Origin: Terebella lapidaria | Lineage: Eukaryota > Annelida > Polychaeta > Terebellida > Terebellidae | Length of the DNA: 64,000 bases | Direction: 5' to 3' | Assembly: GCA_949152475.1 (NCBI GenBank) | Contig: OX424570.1 | Coordinates: 18,720,694 to 18,784,693 of the forward strand | Shown: positions 62,609 through 64,000 of the stretch, one piece after another | Layout: the number at the start of each line of letters is the position of its first letter | Numbering within the stretch: the first letter of the stretch is position 1 | Program-made: the position numbers and the translations under genes | Notes under the pieces: model-generated | What the model saw: only the letters and a program-made list of their open reading frames with translations | Database searches by the model: none | Told to the model about the DNA's origin: nothing

Positions 62609-63726
62609 TATGGTATTCACAAATCAAACACCCGTACATGTTTATCAATTAAATGTATAATATTGCTTTACATGGTCATGTTTTGTATCCTGCTTACAGT
62701 GTCACAGTATATTGATGTTCTAAATGTTGCCAATCGTTAAACGGCAAAATTCTTTGTCAGTTCATCTTGCCTGAATTTATTCACGAGTTTAGCTTCTGAG
62801 TTTGGCAAACTATCATAATGTATCTTGTTGTCTGTAATCATAATGCTTCTATTTGTACACCTAGGCTTCCATAAGTATCTGCAATTTATAGGTGCATATA
62901 TTCCACAAAATGTGTTTATTTGTTGCACTGTCAAAGTATGATATTTTCAATGGAATTTCATTGTATTTTGAAGCGAAATGACTGGGATGATATTTAGAGC
63001 TGCAAATCACGAAAATCCAGTTTTAGTTGCCATATTCAAAAGTAAATTCATCTATTCAGTGCTAAATTTTGTTTTTGAAAGCATTTGATAAATGGTTTAT
63101 TGAGTACAGGTAGTTGTTTTCTGTTGTCAATATATATTTTTGTTAATATGCTAATCGAACCAGTAGTTATTTTAATAGATGATATGCTGTGACATCACAC
63201 TGGAAGGCAAGATTCATGAAATATCCAGTGATTGTTGAATCTATTGTGATTTCACTGAATTTTCCTGTCCAGTGTGATGTCGTAGATAGAACAAAAACAA
63301 ATTATGACATGATTTGTAGATCTTCTACAACAGATTTATCAATTTTTTTACCACGTTTCAATCCTGACTGAATAAGTAAAGCAGAATGTTTTTGACATAT
63401 TTCATGCAAAATCTATGTTTAATAATATGACATTCCTCAATTTCGCTGTGTTCACTACAAGCAAAAAATGTTTTTGTGTTGAAACTGTATTGTAGAAAAA
63501 AAAATGTAGAACATGTAGGCTTTTAGATGTGATTTTTCGGGACCAAGTTGTCTCAGTTAAGATTGTAATTTGCTGCAGAAACTGCTTTATGTATCATTTA
63601 CATATGCAAATTTATGTGTTTTTTATGTTGATCACAGTGTACAAGATGATTCCACACAAGAAAAAACATTATTATGCTATTTTGTACCAATATTTTCACA
63701 TTTAAGCTGGATATTATAATATGTAT

Positions 63727-63732
63727 AATAAA
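63727..63732 (+). promoter_or_regulatory. Distal candidate polyadenylation signal of MLCK
   Basis: AATAAA in TATAATAAACC, about 2.3 kb after the stop. The interval between 61561 and 64000 has no other gene visible. Confidence 0.35.
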
Positions 63733-64000
63733 CCTTTTTACACACAGATCACAATATTCATTGCGTTATAAGGATCAAAACTACTTTCCCGGTAAAATTC
63801 GTTATATGGAGTAGTATATGCTTCAATCCAAACATTCAACTTCACACGTTCAAAAATAGCAATTTCGTGGTGCTAAGAAAATCAGCGCAAGAGCTGAGAA
63901 AGGTTACCGGAGAAATTGTACAGTGTTCAGCCAAAACATTGAAAAACGGTAGTTTTTCAAATGAAATGATCGTTTTGACTTTTCAACACATTGGCTAGGC

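Overview
The window is invertebrate nuclear DNA from a bilaterian animal. It is AT-rich with long introns and dense interspersed repeats. The genes are smooth-muscle-type myosin light chain kinase, an LDLa/LRR receptor of the invertebrate GRL101 type, an FMRFamide-receptor-like GPCR and tandem beta-1,3-galactosyltransferase-like genes. That set suggests a marine lophotrochozoan, ambulacrarian or cephalochordate. I cannot narrow it further from sequence alone. All gene models are read from reading frames, splice-site consensus and codon-phase continuity, without transcript data.

Layout. 1-1480 is a broken copy of a small protein-kinase-like gene; a better-preserved relative lies at 24319-25655. 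1480-8050 is mostly repeats, including a 2.2 kb element with 104-bp inverted arms. 8054-13636 on the minus strand is a nine-exon gene I assembled for a 357-residue OTU-fold protein that appears to have lost both its catalytic Cys and His. A hAT-like element sits in its largest intron. 15584-22735 on the plus strand holds LDLa exons and a large exon with LRRs and a transmembrane domain; the receptor looks degenerate, with six membrane segments. Its largest intron contains a 3.6 kb inverted repeat. 26993-28180 is an intronless FMRFamide-receptor-like GPCR. 30499-33434 and 35372-36891 are two tandem Golgi-type beta-1,3-glycosyltransferase paralogues with the same unusual two-exon layout. 36900-46270 is gene-poor and repeat-rich. 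46388-61438 is a 16-coding-exon myosin light chain kinase gene of 1835 residues.

Relations between genes. The two galactosyltransferases are clearly a tandem duplication, and the kinase-like genes are a dispersed or tandem-derived duplication. The other genes look like unrelated neighbours; there is no sign of an operon. The best-supported models (OTU, both glycosyltransferases, MLCK) have exon lengths that sum to a multiple of three with matching phases at every junction.

Most interesting items: the OTU-fold pseudoprotease; a minisatellite in MLCK that multiplies a 5' splice site, with three donors spaced by exactly 39 bp in frame; the six-segment LDLa/LRR receptor without its G-protein motif; and LDLa modules that repeatedly lack the first and third cysteines.
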